From NCBI GenBank assembly GCA_965116015.1, contig OZ220477.1, positions 1,922,001-1,986,000 of the forward strand: a DNA stretch of 64,000 nucleotides. The letters run 5' to 3'. Position numbers and translations under genes: made by a program. The stretch is from S5-327 sp965116015 (GTDB taxonomy: Bacteria > Chloroflexota > Dehalococcoidia > Lucifugimonadales > Australimonadaceae). Under the pieces are notes generated by a model. It worked only from the letters and a program-made list of their open reading frames with translations. It ran no database searches and was not told the DNA's origin. Position 1 is the first letter of the stretch. The number at the start of each line of letters is the position of its first letter. Below, in pieces: positions 62,567 through 64,000 of this stretch.

Positions 62567-64000
62567 CTAAACCACTGCAACCATATGGAACTGGGCGCGG
62601 CTGCGGCGCTGAACGCCCATCCTCATAACCTGCCGCGCCGGGCGGTCGTTCGGATCCGGAAACATCGCTGTCCACTCAGCGTCGATTGCCGGCAAGTCGG
62701 CATAGTCCTGGACGAGCACAGTGATGAGGCCGATGCTGTCGGCCGAGCCGCCGCCGTTCCGAGCCAGCGACGCCACATTGCGGATTCCATGAAAGGCTTG
62801 CCCTGCGACGCCCTCCACCGGCTCAAGCTTGTCGTCGCTGGCTGGGTCGACGCCAGAGACGCCGGACGAGCAGTAGAGGTCGCCGATGCGGGCGCCCATC
62901 GGGATGGGGTCGTGGTGGCCGTGCCCCTCAATCTCGTGGTTGGAGCGCGCGCCCCCGATCCGCCCGATGACCTGCAGCTGTATCTGCCCCCCCATTGGGT
63001 AGCGAAACGTCTTCCGCGCGGCCTGGAACTGACCGGTAGGCCACGCCTCAAGGTACACGTCCACCATATAGGGCTGGTAGGCGAAATCGTTGAGATACAC
63101 CCACTGCAGCACAACGTCGTCGACCGTGCTGCCTGCCTGCTCCATAAACACGCGCATATTGTCGAAGCACTGATCAGTCTGCGCGTGTTCGCCGACCACC
63201 GCTTCTGACGTTGCCAGATCCCAGGGCACGATAACCGACGAGAATACGTAATCGCCGAGCCGCGCCCCGTTTGGCAGCGGGTCGCGGTGCGTGAGGCCCT
63301 CCACCTCGATGCGCTGCCGCCGTTGACCGACGACTCCCATCGCTTGCAGCTGCGCGCCTTGCCCTGCCGGCAGAGGGTAGGAGGTTGTCTTGCGGGCTGG
63401 CCGGTTGTCCGCATCGGGAAAAAGCTCGAGCCATCCGGTGTTGATGTGCGGGCGGAAGTCCTGGCTGTCGATGAAATTCGTGACAAGGCCAATCTCATCG
63501 GTGGAGCGTCCGGCGGCCCGGACAAGCGCCTCAAGGTTGCGCCAGGCGTTCAGGAACTGCTTGGCGGGATCGCGGGGCATCTCGCCTGTCGCGAGATCAA
63601 CCCCGCGGACGCCAGACGTGAAGAAGAGCCCTCCTACCTCAACGAGATCTGGAGCGGCGGCTCCGTCGGGCGAGAGACCGGGGAGTCGCGTGACCTTGCG
63701 CCGATTCCCTGCCCCAGCGGGCGCCTCTGATGAGAGAGCGGGTCCCGGACTGGAGCGGAAGCGCGGACGGAGGGCGAGGTCCGCCAGCCGCTTGTCGCAT
63801 TCCGGTTTCACCATCGCTTCGGCGCCGGCAAGAGCGAGCCGCTCGTCGCGGTCTTCGTCGCCCGTGCCGCTGACTCCAATCCCCCCGATAACCTGGCTGG
63901 CGCGATGCAGCGTCAAGCCGCCGTGCAGCGTCGTTATGCGGTCATTCGACCAGTCGGCGACTGTGCGCCCGTCGTGAGCGATCTGCTGGCGATAGATAGA
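62567..64000 (-). CDS. GlcG/HbpS domain fused to three RidA-like domains (N-terminus beyond window)
   Basis: Open from the window edge to the stop at 62567, 477 codons. The first visible part (LHGGLTLHRASQVIGGIGVSG, then ERLALAGAEAM) is the end of a GlcG/HbpS domain. After a linker of about 50 residues come three RidA/YjgF-like units, each opening with a GGLFFTSGVRGVD- or GDLYCSSGVSGVD-like strand and closing with a (R)PARK/RPARQ segment. RidA proteins deaminate reactive enamines; HbpS-like domains bind heme or small cofactors. The fused architecture is unusual. The upstream part is missing, so total size is unknown. Confidence 0.82.
   Translation of the reverse strand, partial: SIYRQQIAHDGRTVADWSNDRITTLHGGLTLHRASQVIGGIGVSGTGDEDRDERLALAGAEAMVKPECDKRLADLALRPRFRSSPGPALSSEAPAGAGNRRKVTRLPGLSPDGAAAPDLVEVGGLFFTSGVRGVDLATGEMPRDPAKQFLNAWRNLEALVRAAGRSTDEIGLVTNFIDSQDFRPHINTGWLELFPDADNRPARKTTSYPLPAGQGAQLQAMGVVGQRRQRIEVEGLTHRDPLPNGARLGDYVFSSVIVPWDLATSEAVVGEHAQTDQCFDNMRVFMEQAGSTVDDVVLQWVYLNDFAYQPYMVDVYLEAWPTGQFQAARKTFRYPMGGQIQLQVIGRIGGARSNHEIEGHGHHDPIPMGARIGDLYCSSGVSGVDPASDDKLEPVEGVAGQAFHGIRNVASLARNGGGSADSIGLITVLVQDYADLPAIDAEWTAMFPDPNDRPARQVMRMGVQRRSRAQFHMVAVV

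Overview
The window is high-GC bacterial DNA with strongly C-ending codons, densely packed with genes on both strands. Gene content points to an aerobic, heterotrophic Chloroflexota, most likely the Dehalococcoidia/SAR202 side. The indications are a caa3-type oxidase cluster, RNase J, a Rieske oxygenase, an F420-type LLM oxidoreductase, a metal-dependent amidohydrolase, a dihydroxyphthalate-decarboxylase-like protein, B12-dependent methylmalonyl-CoA enzymes, and a 23S rRNA gene apart from 16S and 5S. This placement is inferred from content, not from a phylogeny.

Layout. 1-1.6 kb: C-terminally cut DAK2/YloV fatty-acid kinase-like gene (-). 1.8-3.4 kb: small HicB-like gene and Rieske oxygenase. 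3.5-8.3 kb: complete polar amino-acid ABC transporter (lipoprotein, two permeases, ATPase) with a perfect hairpin after the binding-protein gene. 8.4-13.1 kb: AAA ATPase, thioredoxin reductase, RsmI (-), acyl-CoA dehydrogenase with decaying copies of its own 3' end downstream. 13.5-15.0 kb: DNA methyltransferase fused to an Mrr-like nuclease domain, behind a structured leader. 15.1-23.0 kb (-): ftsK with a doubled alpha domain, rnj, family-4 UDG with a clamp-binding tail, acpP, nusB, fabD, rpmF, yceD. 23.1-27 kb: three evenly spaced 28-bp repeats, B12-binding mutase subunit, epimerase, amidohydrolase, Mrp-like ATPase and a separate DUF59 protein.

27-41 kb: a membrane-anchored unknown, uvrB, a DUF3352 protein with an internal repeat block, an epimerase, a glycine-betaine/proline ABC transporter (-), a 234-bp tandem duplication at the end of a VOC gene, a decarboxylase-like protein, a nitroreductase and two RDD membrane proteins. 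41.1-44.5 kb (-): 23S rRNA with near-consensus promoter, flanking processing stem, downstream initiator tRNA and a likely terminator; no 16S or 5S. 44.7-49.7 kb: cytochrome c oxidase subunits II, I, III, IV and CtaG. 49.7-55.2 kb: CaCA exchanger, fructose-bisphosphate aldolase and bisphosphatase, glycosyltransferase, LLM oxidoreductase. 55.2-56.6 kb: RAM-domain protein, HIT protein, YqeK-like HD hydrolase.

56.6-58.5 kb is the most unusual locus. A consensus promoter carries three SOS-box-like operators and drives a full-length protein that resembles a phage terminase large subunit with its catalytic motifs eroded, followed by a small four-cysteine HTH protein. 58.6-64 kb holds metG, a polyprenyl synthetase, a CAP-domain lipoprotein (-) and the cut end of a GlcG/HbpS domain fused to three RidA domains (-).
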